This document shows positions 30,101 through 42,401 of a stretch of DNA of 64,000 nt, piece after piece (position 1 is the first letter of the stretch; each line of letters opens with the position of its first letter). Source of the stretch: Symsagittifera roscoffensis. Its lineage: Eukaryota; Xenacoelomorpha; Acoela; Convolutidae. The notes beneath the pieces are model-generated. The model was given only the letters and a program-made list of their open reading frames with translations, was not told the origin of the DNA and did not search any database. The position numbers and the translations under genes were made by a program. The stretch is taken from contig NW_026970824.1 of assembly GCF_963678635.1 (NCBI RefSeq), positions 257,001-321,000 of the forward strand. The letters are read 5' to 3'.

Positions 30101-32940
30101 TATCAGATCAAATCGTATCATATCATATCATATCGTATAATATCATATCATATCATATCATATCATATCATAACATATCATATCAAATCATATCATATCA
30201 TATCATATCATATCATATCATATCATATCATATCATATCATATCATATCATATCATATCATATCATATCATATTTTATCGTATCATATCATATCAAATAA
30301 CATCTAGAATAAAATAACATAATTTATCAAACCATATCATATCAAATCCTATTATATAATACTATATAAAATCAATTCATATCACTTCAATTCAAATCAT
30401 ATCAGATCAATTAAAATCTAGAATATCATATCATATTTTATTATTTAAACTCAATTCATATCAAATCAATTCATATCAAGTCTTATCAAATCACATCATG
30501 TCATATCATTACATATCGTATCATTTCATGTCTTATCATATCTTATCAAATCATATCAAATCTTATCAGGTCAAACAAGATCATATCACAGCAAATTGTA
30601 ACAAATCATATCATATCAAATAATATCGAATCGAATCATATCTTAAGATATCATATCATATCAAATCAAATCATATCATATCACATCACATCAAATGATA
30701 TCTATATTCTCATATGATATTTTATCAAACAATATCATTTCATGTCATATTATAACCTATTCTATAAAATCATTTCGTAGCATCTCAAATCAAATCAAGT
30801 TTATCATAACAAATCATGCAGTATCATTCCATATCATATCCTTTATTATGTTTTCATATCATATCAAATCTTATCATCTCATATCATACCATATCATATC
30901 ATATCATATCGAATCAAATCAAACATGTCATCTTTTCAATCTTCTTCTGTAATCTTCTGTTGTATGCTGTCATCCATACCACATCATAACAAATAAAATC
31001 GCATAATATCATAGCAAGTCTTATTATATTTTTTAATATCAAATCATGTCATTTCAAGATATATCGTATCAAACATTATCATAACACCTCGTAGCAAGTC
31101 ATATAAAAACATCGAATTACGCCTTATCAGAACAATGACATCATACTATACGGTATCATATCATATTCTATCAAACGATATCATATCATATCATATCAAA
31201 TCATATCATACGATCACATATCACATAATATCAAGTCATATCAAACAAGATCAGATTACATCATATCATATGATATCATATCATATGATATCAAATCATA
31301 TCATATCGTATCATATATCATATCATATCATATTATATCATATCATATCATATCATATCATATCATATCATATCAAATCGTATCATATCATATCATATCA
31401 TATCATATCATATCATATCATATCATATCATTTCATATCATATCATATCATATCATATCATATCATATCATAAAATATCAAATCATATCATGTCATATCA
31501 AGTCTTGTTACAATTTATAATATCAATCATGTCATATCAATTTATCGTATCAAACATTATCATAACACCTCGTTGCAAGTCATATAAAAAAAATCGAAAT
31601 ACGCCTTATCAGAACAATGACATCATACCATACGGTATCATATCATATTTTATCAAACGATATCATATCATATCATATCAAATCATATCATACAATCACA
31701 TATCACATAATATCAAGTCATATCAAACAAGATCAGATTACATCATATGATATCATATCATATCATATCATATCATATCATATCATATCATATCATGTCA
31801 TATCTTATCATATCATATCATATCATATCATATCAAGTGATATCATATCATGTCATATCATATCATACCTCATCATATCATTCCATATCACATGATATCA
31901 AATCATATCAAATCAAATCATATCATATCATAACATATTGTTACATATTATATCTTATCATATCATATCTTATCAGACTAAATCATGTCAATTCAAATCA
32001 TATCATATCACATTAAACCGATTCATATCACATCAAATCATATGATTTGATACCAAATCATATCATAGCATATCTAATCTTTTTATTCATGTTAGTATCA
32101 CGTCACATCCTATCAAAATGAGTCATCTCGAAACGCTGTATGTCCTTTCATAGACATGCTGTCATATCACATCATATCAAATCATATCATATCACATCAT
32201 ATCATAACAATTGATATCATATCAAATAATCTCAAATTATATCATAAAATGTCAAAGCCTATCATATCTATCTTATCATATCATAACATATCAAATCACA
32301 TCACATCTTGTCAAGTCTTACAATATCATATAATATCAAATCAAGTCATACCAATTTAAATGGTAGCAAGTGACATCTTAACATACGGTAGCATATCATA
32401 TCCTATCATACGATGTCTTATCAAATCTTATCATATCATATTATATCATATCATATCATTTCATATCAAATCATATCATATCATATCATATCATATCATA
32501 TCATATCATATCATATCATATCATATCATATCATATCATATCATATCATATCATATCATATCATATCATTTCATACCAAACCATATCATATCATATCATT
32601 TTTTTTGTTAGCAACATTCCAAGTCCTATCAAAACGTACCATCTCGAAACGTTGCATGTACTTTCATAGGTTTTCTGTCATATCAAATCACATCATATCT
32701 TGACAAGTCTGAAAATATCATGTAATATCAAATCAAGGCCTACAAGTTATATTGTAGCAAACAGTATCCATACTATCATATCATCTCATAACAAATCATA
32801 TCAAATTAAATCAATTTTTGTCTCATCATAACAATGAATCATATCAAACGTTACCATATCAAATCATAAGATACCATATTAAATCATATCATAAAATACC
32901 ATATCAAACTATATCTTTAAAAATCATATCAAATCATTGC
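27120..32940. repeat. (TATCA)n pentanucleotide satellite array
   Basis: About 5.8 kb of TATCA repeats with variants. Long perfect runs lie at 27,860-27,960, 29,160-29,260, 29,850-30,030, 31,380-31,470 and 32,460-32,570. Higher-order repeats are evident: blocks starting GTACATAAAATACTATATC at 29,762 and 30,046 (284 bp apart), and ACAATGACATCATAC at 31,130 and 31,612 (482 bp apart). Because 5 is prime to 3, all plus-strand frames read YHIIS repeats; these are not genes. Confidence 0.97.
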
Positions 32941-33850
32941 AACAGTCGCACACTTAAGCCACATATGAGGTTAAAGGGACATAGGCCCTTTAATCATTGG
33001 ATGAAAGGTCAGTGACACTATTTCTTTTGTTTTTCTACCTCAAACGGTCGGAGCCAATTCCGTTCGCTTGCGACACGGGACTACAAACCGTTTAACAAAT
33101 AAAGCTAAAAGGCTACTACAAAACACTGTCGCTCTAGAAAAAAAGAACCTCCCCATGCTCAGGTCTCAAAGTACCCAAAACACACGAACGCCGTTAAAAA
33201 CATAGTTGGAACCTTTCGTATACAGTTTTTTCTTTGGACCTTTGATCCATCTACATGGATCAACCTAAAACTCTCACTAACTCAAAGTAATAATGTAAAC
33301 CACACTCAAGAAAATTAAATTTGGTACTCACATACTGACACCATTTCTAGAAATGAGTAGCTAAATTATAAAGCAATTCTAGAATTATTCCGCTAATCAA
33401 GTTTAACACAAGAAGTTTGAAATGAACAAGTTTTAACTTAAGACACCAGTTTCGTATTTACACCATTTGACAATTCCAGCTGTCCACCTTTCCACCGAAT
33501 GTTACTCTGGTCCATTCGGTCTTCTTTAGTTTTTTCCGTCACTAGTTGTTCCCGTCCTTTTTTGTTCCCGCCACTATTTGTTCCCGTAGCTATTTATTCC
33601 CGTTACTCTCGATCCTTTGCCACGAATAAGACTCTCGTTAAGCTCTACTCTTGTTCGATTTATAAGGCGAAATTGCTAATAGCTAGACAGTTGTAGTTTG
33701 ATTCTTCTGATCTTATTTACTTGTGTTTTCAGATGTCGCGAGAAAATTGAGCATGACAGGCTCAATTCGACCTTTTGAAGATTTACATTTCACCCAAAAT
33801 CAAGACTAAACGTTGCTGAAGGTCAAATTTTTAATTATGACCGACTGGCA
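32941..33850 (-). repeat. 3' LTR of the gag-less SGNH element
   Basis: Similar to 44,401-45,093 over its length. The sense strand starts TGCCAGTCGGTCA at 33,850. It is longer than the partner (about 910 versus 693 bp) because of extra sequence around 33,540-33,760, which includes several TTGTTCCCG(TC)-type short repeats. The last bases before 32,941 that should match the 5' LTR end are replaced by satellite sequence. Confidence 0.8.
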
Positions 33851-33863
33851 CTTACTCCCCGGA
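33851..33863 (-). promoter_or_regulatory. Polypurine tract before 3' LTR
   Basis: The sense strand TCCGGGGAGTAAG abuts the LTR start TGCCAG. This is the expected position and composition for the plus-strand primer. The core GTCCGGGGAG is also found at the pol C-terminus (about 7,993). Confidence 0.7.
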
Positions 33864-34505
33864 CTCAAGTTTGATGTCCTCATTGCGTGTGGTCGTCTGT
33901 CAGTGAGCCCGCAGGATGTTAAAGACGTCTCAAGATACAGTGCAAGTGGTCATTTACAGAACTCTGCAGCAGATTTAACTTTCTCCACATCCCAAAACTC
34001 ACAGCCGGGCAAAATTGTCTCATTATTGCTAAACACCAATCAAAATCTGCTTTCACTTGCACCCTGAAACTCCGCTTTATAAGCTATTATTAAAATTTCT
34101 TTTGTTTTGTCCATTCAGAAAAATATCTTGCAGCGTTTGGTTATTATAGTAGATATAGTATACTAATGACAATTTTTATTTTATTAAAACTTCTTTTCCG
34201 TGCCCTCAGATTTCATCTGATTCCACGCGCAAGCCCCTTTTGCTTCCCCCGCTCACAACTCAAGAAACAACCCCTGAAAAGCTTGTTCAGTTCGTGCCCC
34301 TTGTCTTCGAGGCACTGGGTCCTGAAACACTCGACACCGTAATTTGCCTCGCCAGTTCTTCTTCATCAACGGAACTGATCACGATCTCTTCAAATGCCTT
34401 CAGCTGTTTATAGGTTTGCATTCATCCATTCGGTTCTTGTAATCTTTTCGCCTGATTCGGTAGACCCTTCACTTTGGATTCCCTATTCAAGTAAAAAGAG
34501 TTGTG
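33864..34505 (-). other. 3' untranslated part of SGNH element
   Basis: No long frame on the sense strand. It lies between the last recognisable codons of the polyprotein and the polypurine tract. The stretch next to the PPT resembles, loosely, the DNA of the pol C-terminus near 8,000. Confidence 0.4.
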
Positions 34506-35520
34506 CTAGCTCAAGCTCACATTCTTTGCCAAGTCTTCCTCCAATATAAATTCCCTCGCCTTGATTTTGTCTCTAGACACTCTATCAACTCTTTTCCAAT
34601 CCGTGGTTATCGCATTGCGATGAGTTAGCAAGGGTCTCTTGAAGGCCTCCGGCCCCATCTCGGCCAAGAACTGCCGAGATACGCTTTCTGATGCTTCTTC
34701 GTGTGATTCTTCGTCACCGTGTACAGCCAAGACGTCAGCGTCGCCCAAAACCATGAAAAGAACCTTATGCGACTCCACGCGTCCCTCATCTCCTTGGGCC
34801 CAGCGAATTCTTTACACGCAGTCTCGAATAACTCAAGCGACCGGCTGTAAACGATGTCATTTATTGACTCCACTGTTGGTGCCCTCGAGCCCCGATAATT
34901 CGTCACATTCTCCTCGATCCATCGCAACGCCAGCATTGAGCTCACCACAAAAGGGTGACCTTCTGCTGATGATTGGGTAGCCCAATTGACCGAATTTCTT
35001 CCTCATCCCATATCAAGCAGAGATTTGAGTTCTCCCGGTACCAAACTGTCTGTGCCAGACAATGGTATGGGCAGTCCCTGTGTGTCAGGTTGATACTCTG
35101 GAGTTTGCGCTCTCCCAAAACATCCATCAGAGGTTCAAACTCCATCATCTTCTCATGTGTCATGTCGTTTTCTACTATGGCTGGGGCACTATTCATCGCT
35201 TTCCCAACCGTATTCTGCATTTCAAAGTCGCTCGTCTTTTCTTTTTATAGACTCCAGAATTCAGAGTTATTCTCCCCAGATCTCACTCAAGTCCTCTCTT
35301 CGATCTCCAAGCACTGCTCCTAGTATCTTCCGCAACAGCCGATGCGAGTGATGCGACATTCATGCCAACCGCCCACACTTGTACACCGAGAAAGCCTATT
35401 CTCTCTGTTTCGCGGACCTTGAGTAGTTTTCTGCCAGAGCCAGGTATGGATGCCCATCTTGGTCTTCAACGAATTTTTTGTTGGAGAACCTCTGTATTTC
35501 ATCAAGCTTTCCGTGGTTCT
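34506..35520 (-). pseudogene. SGNH-type polyprotein copy 2, C-terminal modules
   Basis: Frames 35,220-34,942, 34,948-34,625 and 34,778-34,506 follow one another with shifts. A stretch near 35,480 in another frame (IQRFSNKKFVEDQDG) matches RRYSNKELKVNREL of copy 1. CPYHCLAQTVWYREN matches copy 1 near 50 bp from the window edge. The last frame ends near 34,506 and appears to be the natural C-terminus, which copy 1 does not show. No domain is recognised. Confidence 0.5.
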
Positions 35521-35626
35521 CTAGAGACTGCCTTGAGCCATCCCCCTTGGCGATCCCAGTACACTCGTACACATTCAGGATGACGGTAGAGACTCTCTTT
35601 TCTTTTGTCTTGCGTCCTACCGCTCT

Positions 35627-37309
35627 CTAGTGGCACGTCTGGACGGTGGTGTCAGACATCAATGACATGATCCATTTCCAGGAACAGGTGGCAGCTTTCC
35701 TCCTCGCAAGACTCAATCCCGAATTATCTCGATCAATGTGCTGCACCAACATGTGGTACACGCGCAATTCCTTATCGCCCAGTTTGAGTTTGTCATACGA
35801 AGTCAACGCGTCTAAAGCCGTTCCCGCCGACCTCCATGAAAACAGCAACTGCCTTGCTGTCCTGGCAAAAGGATTTGCCATCAATGATGGTGCCGACGAG
35901 GGTGCTCTCATCGCATCTTCAAAATACTCCGGCAACAATTTTTCCCAGGTTCGCCCCATCTTGCTCTCCAACTCTAGCTTGTTATTTTCGGCCCTCTGTT
36001 GGGTAGCCCGATTCCGGCGCTTCCGGGATGCCTTGAGATCAAGTCCTTTCAGAGGATTCTCCAACTCAATTGTGGTTTCCAAGGCTATCCAACAAGGACG
36101 AGCGCACCTCTCTCAAGAGGGACACTTGTCACTTGCTTCCCAGTACCCTTGTGTTGTGTCGAAATCAATTCTTTACGGACAACCACTTCTCACATTTGTC
36201 CACTGGTGGAGCCCCTCTTCGCGTTCGCCTTCTGAGGTTTGATTTCTTCTTTTTTCCCTGGATTCGTTGAGGCCTCCACTTCGACAAACACCTCAACCAA
36301 ACTCCCGTAGAACAACACCTCAACCAAACTCCCGTCTTCCATTTCGCAAGAACCATGGGAGCCATCTCCTTCATGTTCTTTTCTGAAACTGCATCCGCCG
36401 AAGGACTTGATCTTTCTCACTCCCGTTTCCTCTTTCTAGGCCTCCACTTCGACCAACACCTCAACCAAGCTCCCGAAGGCCGATGTCTTCCAATTCGCAA
36501 GAACCATGGGAGCCATCCCCTTCATGTTCTTTTCTGAAACTGCATCCGCCGAAGGACTTGATGTTTCTCACTCCCGTTTCCTCTACTCATGGGCGTCGTC
36601 ACTACCATTACTGTCTCGATTTCTTTGTCCAGGTCCCCTCTCTCCTACTCTTGTCTCCCTCTTCTCTAGTTTTAAGAAGTTTAGTATCTTTAATTATATT
36701 ACTAGTTTTATTTTTATCGTCCCTTTCGACACTACCTTTACATGGATTGGCCCCATATTCTGCTTCTGCTTCCCCAGGTTAACCATCTTCTCAAACAGCT
36801 CTGTTCTCGTTTTCTCATCCAGTCCAGTGTCTATCAGGATAAATTCTCTAAATTTCACCACTGTTTCCCACAGCTCTTCCTTGAATTCGTCCAGCTTAGC
36901 CTTGTTCTCCACTCTCTGGTTGAACTTGCCCAAGAAACATTGCCAAGCCTTCTCGTCTAGCAGGCTCAGGAAAATCCCCTTTTAGCCTTCAAAGGTGTTC
37001 TTCTCCCCGACTTCATTGGTCAAGAGCAGCATTCCCATGTTGGAGGGTTCACTCTCTTGAGGCAGCTCAAGATTCTTTCGGGTAAAACCCCAAAGGTGGA
37101 GTGGCCGTGTTTGCCCAGTCATCCCCACTCAAATCTTGCTGTAGCTCACGCATGGCGCCGGGAGTGAAATCCCTGTTCGCTGCCCCTTCGTCGGGCTTAG
37201 TCCCCAACTCCATTTTTTCTCCAGCCTCGCTGAGTATTTCGTCTATGCTTTCTCCCTCTCCTGACTCGGCTTGATCCCTCTCGAGTGTGTCTGTGAATCT
37301 ATTCACCAC
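35627..37309 (-). pseudogene. SGNH-type polyprotein copy 2, acidic linker and middle module
   Basis: Frames at 37,309-37,067 (acidic: DQAESGEGESIDEILSEAGE), 36,933-36,694 (FKEELWETVVKFREFI) and 36,082-35,627 (WEKLLPEYFEDAMRAPSS) match, in order, the acidic linker and the 288-codon module of copy 1 (1,930-522). Between 36,270 and 36,590 a 151-bp tandem duplication interrupts the reading frame. No known domain. Confidence 0.5.
36280..36590. repeat. 151-bp tandem duplication inside copy 2
   Basis: CCATGGGAGCCATC(T/C)CCTTCATG and flanking DNA occur twice, 151 bp apart (36,355 and 36,506). 151 is not a multiple of three, so it breaks the frame. Confidence 0.85.
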
Positions 37310-37580
37310 GGGAAGGTTTCTCTTGTCTCCTGGGGTTCACACTGACAGGGGTGAAGGTGTCGTTGGATCCGCTTTCTTGTATTCAGTGAGGGGTACATAC
37401 AAAGTTCCTGCCGCAACCAACTTTCGTCCCTGCTGTTGCAACTCTACTTCTTGCAATCCATTAGAGGCCAGATGTTTTCTCGTGCTGAACTTCATGTCAT
37501 CGTTCAGGGCCAAGTGACCTTCTTCTACGATCATCCTTCTGTCGTCAAAAATGGGCAACTTGCTCTCGAATCCTGCCTTC

Positions 37581-38862
37581 TCAAGCGTCTTCAGAACTTC
37601 CCGAACCTCGTACTTTGAGTGGCATCGAACTCCGCGAATTCTTTGCTAGCGTATTCCACAAATTTATTTTATTTTCACAGGTGTGAAAACATACTGCTGC
37701 CAAATACTCAATGAACAAGGGGTCGCAGCTATCCGTGAACACCCTTTGGTGTTGCTCCACCGCTGCACTCGCATGTAAGTAAGGGACTATCATAGGGCTA
37801 TTCATTCCGAACGTCATCTGCCTCACCGTCGGCAACTCGGGAATCGCAGCGGGTAAGACGTCCCGCTCGAATTTTATTTCCAACTCTCTCGTTGCGAACT
37901 CAAAGCTCTTCGTCCACGCTGGAATCCTCAAGACTTTCATCGCGTCTCTTGCTACTGGGTTCAAGTTCCAGAATTCCGGATAGATTTCGATGGGACCTTC
38001 TCGTTTCCCCACATCCTGATTTGCTACTTGCCCCTGAAGTGGGGCAATAGCTCTGGACCATTTGCTTTCTCGACAATCACTGTTCCACTCACCCGTGCTC
38101 TCAAGTCCTCCTGTCTGCACCAGTTCAATGCTGTCCCATCCAGAACCCTGATTAGACTCACGTGCACTAATGAGTGTCGATACGCTGCCACAAGTGGATC
38201 CGGGAAGGCGAACGTCATGGCAGGTCCGTAGACACAGGTCACCACCTCTCCCAGCCCTCTGATCATCGCCAAGCCGAAGTCGGTTAGGTTAGGTATGCCT
38301 TATTTGCCTCCCTCACTTCTTCTCTAGTCTTTGCACTTCCTCCTCGATTGTCAAATGCCGGTTCTGCATCAAGAGAAACACCACCAATAGCGTCTTCAGT
38401 CCGGCAGCACACTTGTAGGAATAAGTCTCCACAATCGTGTGGGTCTTCCGCATCGATAGGGGTTGCCCGTATTTCATCAGTCGATGAAATGCAGTCAGGT
38501 CCCCATGTGTCACGAGTACCAAAGTCAAGTACCCGTCGATCGGGAGCGTCTCCACACCTCTCCTAAACATGTAAACAGGTTCCATATTGAACAAATACCT
38601 GGGGTATACTAGGTACAAGACCAACATGAGGTTGATAGGCATTTTCAAATTTCCTGCACAAACGCCTTGAAAATCGTATTCCCGCATAGGATACTTTATC
38701 CATGTTTTTTTTCTCCCAGCATGGACTCAAGATTCTCAAGATCTCGTACGATTTCCGGGTCATCATTTCGACCTTTGCATGCTCCCTCCGGAAATATCCG
38801 ATAGTGACTTCATTAGCTGCCGTGACAAACCTCCCGACCGTCATATTTTTCTTTTTTGCCAC
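37581..38862 (-). pseudogene. SGNH-type polyprotein copy 2, central modules
   Basis: Frames 38,862-38,563, 38,687-38,313, 38,272-38,024 and 38,120-37,581 correspond in order to copy-1 modules at 3,689-2,003. Anchors are the hydrophobic INLMLVLYLVYPRYLF segment, ALNWCRQEDLRARV, and YPEFWNLNPVARDAMKVLRI. At least three frameshifts separate them. Function unknown. Confidence 0.5.
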
Positions 38863-38984
38863 TTTCAGTTGTTCCTCCAGAAACTATAAAACTTGCTTCA
38901 CCAGTGGTGGAGCGCTCTCTCTCGTTTTGTCCATTACCTTCTCAAGTATCGAGGTCAGGAACGGCCATCTCCCTCTTTCTTGCG

Positions 38985-40298
38985 TTAGACGATACGCCAT
39001 CGACTCAACTTGCTTCTCGGCTGCAGCCACGTTCTTCCTCTCGTTGTTTGGCCCCCTCGCTCTGCTAGTGGAGCTTGTAATCGTCGCGTCTGGCTGGCTG
39101 TCAAATGAGCTATCACGGGATGGTCATTCCCTACCTCTGGTTTTAACTTCAATTGTCGGGCAAGGTTCGACACCTCCAGACAAAGGACCTCATCCAAAAG
39201 GATCAAGTTTTCCGCGAGCTCGTAAAAGCCTCTTAGAACGGGAGACACATCCGCCCACGCTGCTGCCACCTCCGACTTCAGAAGCCTCAAATTCACTAGC
39301 TCTAGCTCTTGTTTTAGGGCCGCCATTAGCATCCGCCATCCGTTTCCCTCCTCAATCAGAATCAGCATAGCATATACAAACAGCAGAGCAGGTGGCATGC
39401 CTGCGTAGCCTGGTGATGACGCAAACAAACCTTTGTTTCCGATCCCAATCAGGAAGCTACCAGTTCCTGCACCTCATTCATTGCTGCAAACAGCATCTGG
39501 GTTGCCTGCCAGAACTTTTTTGGTGTTGGCTCCCCACTTCTCAAGTGCTCAAGAAGTCCCGCCGCGTGTAGGTGATCACTCAACCCCGCAAATAACAAAA
39601 GCTCTGGCTCACTCGGTGTCTCCGACTTTATTGTCACGATCAGGGTCAGCACCTGATTCAGCTCTGCTCCCGGTAGTAGGTACATCAAAGTCTCTGGCCA
39701 AAATAACTTCGGTGACGTCTCCTCGGAGACCTATCCCGCCACAATGATCGCTCTCGCCGCTCCAGGATCCGACCGATCATAAACAGCTAGCGTCTTGGCC
39801 AGCTGTGAATTTATTACAGGATCTCCCGTATCTTGTGTCTTCCGCAAGTCTCGCACCCGTGTAGTTCGTGCCAGGAAGCCCCATGCTCTCCGGCTCGAGA
39901 AGCTTGTCCACCACCCTCAGCTGGGCGAGGATCGCCACTCTGATCCTGACTATACTGAGCCGATGCTCGGGAGGCTCCACTATGAGGTCTGGACTTCCCA
40001 GCTACTTGGGAGGTCTGTATTTGACTCCTATTATGGATCTCCGGGGAATTCCCGTCAAGTCCGCCGTCTCCAGTGTCTTGGCTCGAGAGAAGTGCGCCTC
40101 ATGGGCCACTAGCCAATCCACACAATAGTGATTGCCCAAGTTCTCGTGTGACAGACTCCTGAGCCCCAAGACCTCCATTAATTCTTGTCTGCCGGCCAGA
40201 TCCTCCAGATCCAGATCCTTCACTCGTTCCAGGGTTATGCTTGGTTCCCACGGACCTTCCTTTTTCTTCTTGATGTCCACCATCACCACTGACGACAC
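38985..40298 (-). pseudogene. SGNH-type polyprotein copy 2, degenerate second SGNH-like domain
   Basis: Frames 40,298-40,002 (GRQELMEVLGLRSLSHENLG), about 39,790-39,449 and 39,428-38,985 match the 434-codon segment of copy 1. The block-I-like AIIVAG is followed by an in-frame TAG near 39,731. LFWPETLMYLLPG matches LFWPDVIFLTAPK. The block-III position reads LLLFAGLSDHL, lacking the Asn. LLDEVLCLEVSNLARQLKLKP matches the copy-1 end. Both copies therefore lack catalytic residues in this second domain. Confidence 0.5.
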
Positions 40299-40497
40299 AA
40301 CCGAGCTCTGTGGCGTAGAAGATTCCGCCTCGTCTCACTCCATGGGTGTCGATCTCAACTGTCTGATTCTGCTGCTAGTAGAGCTCCTTCTCGAGTCGAC
40401 CGTTCCCTCAAGCAAGCAGCTATGGACCTGGCTGAGAAGAAGGAAGGGTATCGGTGGTGGAACAAGGTTCATTTGATCAGTCCGCACCAGATCTGAC

Positions 40498-41045
40498 TCA
40501 AGGAGGTTTATGTGCCTCTGAAAGACGCCGTTTCCACTCTGTGCCCCTAGGCCTATCGAAGTGGATGCCATCCGAGGATGAATTCTCCGGAAGACAATCT
40601 TCCATCATTCTGGGTACATAAAGTACTCTAACGGGAAGCACACTTCTCTGTTGAATTTGCCTGATGATCTCAATGATATTTCGCACTCTTTCGTTCATCT
40701 CCCTCGCGTTCTGGTCGGCCATCATGTTGTAGGGGACAGTGCAGATGATAAGCACTGCTGGTTCCAGATACATTCTCAGCTCCTCAAGAATGCAACACAC
40801 TTTGTCTTGTAGCCTCATCATCTTTCTGGACTCGCCCATGGACATGTCGTTGGTTCCGAGCATCAGAAAGACCGTGTACATTTTCCCCATCACCAGCTTC
40901 TGCAGGGACGCCAACATCTGGGGCCTTGCTGCTCCCGAGAAACTCAAGACTCCCACTAGCTAATGGGCCTGGATCCTCCTTAAGACCCGGGCAAGACCGT
41001 CTCATACAATCAGGGGCACTGTGCTTTCGGGTATTCTCGGCTGCA
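40498..41045 (-). pseudogene. SGNH domain of polyprotein copy 2, nucleophile lost
   Basis: The frame 40,956-40,498 keeps block II (VLSFSGAARPQM), block III (LMLGTNDMSMG) and block V (DGIHFDRPRG). In the same phase upstream, past a TAG near 40,965, block I reads LIV-stop-DGLARV: the codon for the block-I Gly is TGA (41,004-41,002) and the nucleophile Ser codon is GGT (40,998-40,996), so Gly replaces Ser. This copy is catalytically dead, unlike the one at 5,238-6,938. Confidence 0.65.
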
Positions 41046-41139
41046 CGAAGTACTCTGCCCAAGCGGCGTCATGGAAGGCATCCCTTCTCTCTCGTTGAGT
41101 TGCCCCCAATACTCACGATTATGTCGGTGATATGCGCCA

Positions 41140-42223
41140 TCAGTGTTCTTCATGTAGCTGGAAATCACGACACACATCACTGGATTCTCTCTCCAGATGG
41201 GGGATATTTCTCACGTGCTGCGTTCTCAAGAGCTCTCGTCTGTAATCTCCCCTGCAACTCCCTGAGGCGTGATGATCCCGTTCCAGTATGACTGCCACTG
41301 GTCGAATGGACGTCAATCCTGGCAGCGCAATGTCTTTTAGTGGTCTGACTCGACTTGCCTCTAAATTTCTAATGGAAGGGACGGACTCAGGTTGTGTCCA
41401 TGCCTCCAGACCTTCGTTCTTATGTCCATGGGCCAGGCGGTCCAAGTTGAAGCGGCCGCTCGATCTGGGCGCTTCATCCACCTCCATCCTTGACCCTGGT
41501 CTCGATCTAGTCACTGATGGCTCAGTCGTCGTCCTCTTCTTCTCCTTACCATTCGCGGCTGCTTGCTGCCTTCTTTGTAGTCGTTCAATTTATGACTTTA
41601 TCTGGTCACCACATGCCACAATTTCTTGTATTCTCTATTCTTGCTCCCTTCTGCCCTCAGCAGGTACCGGTCAACAATCGCCTTGTCTCGTTCAAGTATC
41701 GCCTGGTCCCGGTCAAGTTTGGCTTGATCGCTATCGAGAACCGTTTAGTCCTTATATAGGTTGGCCTTGTCCCGTTTCCTTTGGGCCCTTTCTAACTACC
41801 TCTTCATGCTGCTGAGATATGGGTATGAATCTAACGTTTGCTGTGACCGAAACATCGATAGTGGTTTGCTCGTGCATTGGGTCCCTGCCTCTGCTGGTGG
41901 TCTAATTAGAAGGGAAAACTCCCCCGCACCATATTCTGTAGTGTATTATTCAAGCCAGGATTTCTCGCAAGGTCAAAGCCTCTCACGCCTCCACCCACGA
42001 TCAGGGATAGCCATCTGGTCTGCTCCTGACTTGAGATTCCATCCGAGGTGTAACTCATCTTTAACATGGCTCCAGTCGCTGACTCCCTGCACTCTTCTTG
42101 CGCCTCCAGTTGCAGGATGGCATTGAGCATCACCGCGAGCCTCTCATGCACTTTCCTGTACTCGAGGTTCCTCAAGCGCTTGTATAGCTGGTCGTGTGCG
42201 GGTTTTCTAAACGCTGCTGGCAC
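41140..42223 (-). pseudogene. SGNH-type polyprotein copy 2, N-terminal and coiled-coil region
   Basis: The frame 42,223-41,906 matches the N-terminus of copy 1 across copy 1's internal TAG (LYKRLRNLEY and VMLNAIL; later GFDLARNPGL versus GHDLAREPGL). Near 41,745-41,660 another phase reads LDSDQAK-LDRDQAI-LERDKAI-VDRYLLR, a 21-bp tandem repeat giving perfect heptads of a coiled coil, equivalent to the coiled coil of copy 1. The frame 41,514-41,140 is a linker. Several shifts are present. Confidence 0.5.
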
Positions 42224-42400
42224 AGACTTTCAGTAGCAATCTGATATTGCTGAGTTTCTTTATTTTAAGAGATCTCACGAACCACCAACTAAAGAAAAAC
42301 CTTACCTACTCAAATTCAAGAGATACCCATCCCAGGTTAAAATTTAGGAAAAGTATTTCTCTAGCACCACCATTGAAGAACTGTTTGAAGTTTCTTCTTT
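42224..42400 (-). other. Leader just upstream of SGNH frame, copy 2
   Basis: A short AT-rich spacer between the minisatellite and the polyprotein start. It shows no clear similarity to the spacer upstream of copy 1 (6,940-7,030). Confidence 0.3.
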
Positions 42401-42401
42401 C

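Noticed and set aside
27860..30300. CRISPR-like array
   Set aside because: Simple pentamer satellite; there is no alternation of fixed repeats and unique spacers, and the context is eukaryotic.
27489..32703. Many plus-strand ORFs of 60-130 codons rich in YHIIS
   Set aside because: They are the frame-independent reading of the TATCA satellite; the other strand is full of TGA stops.
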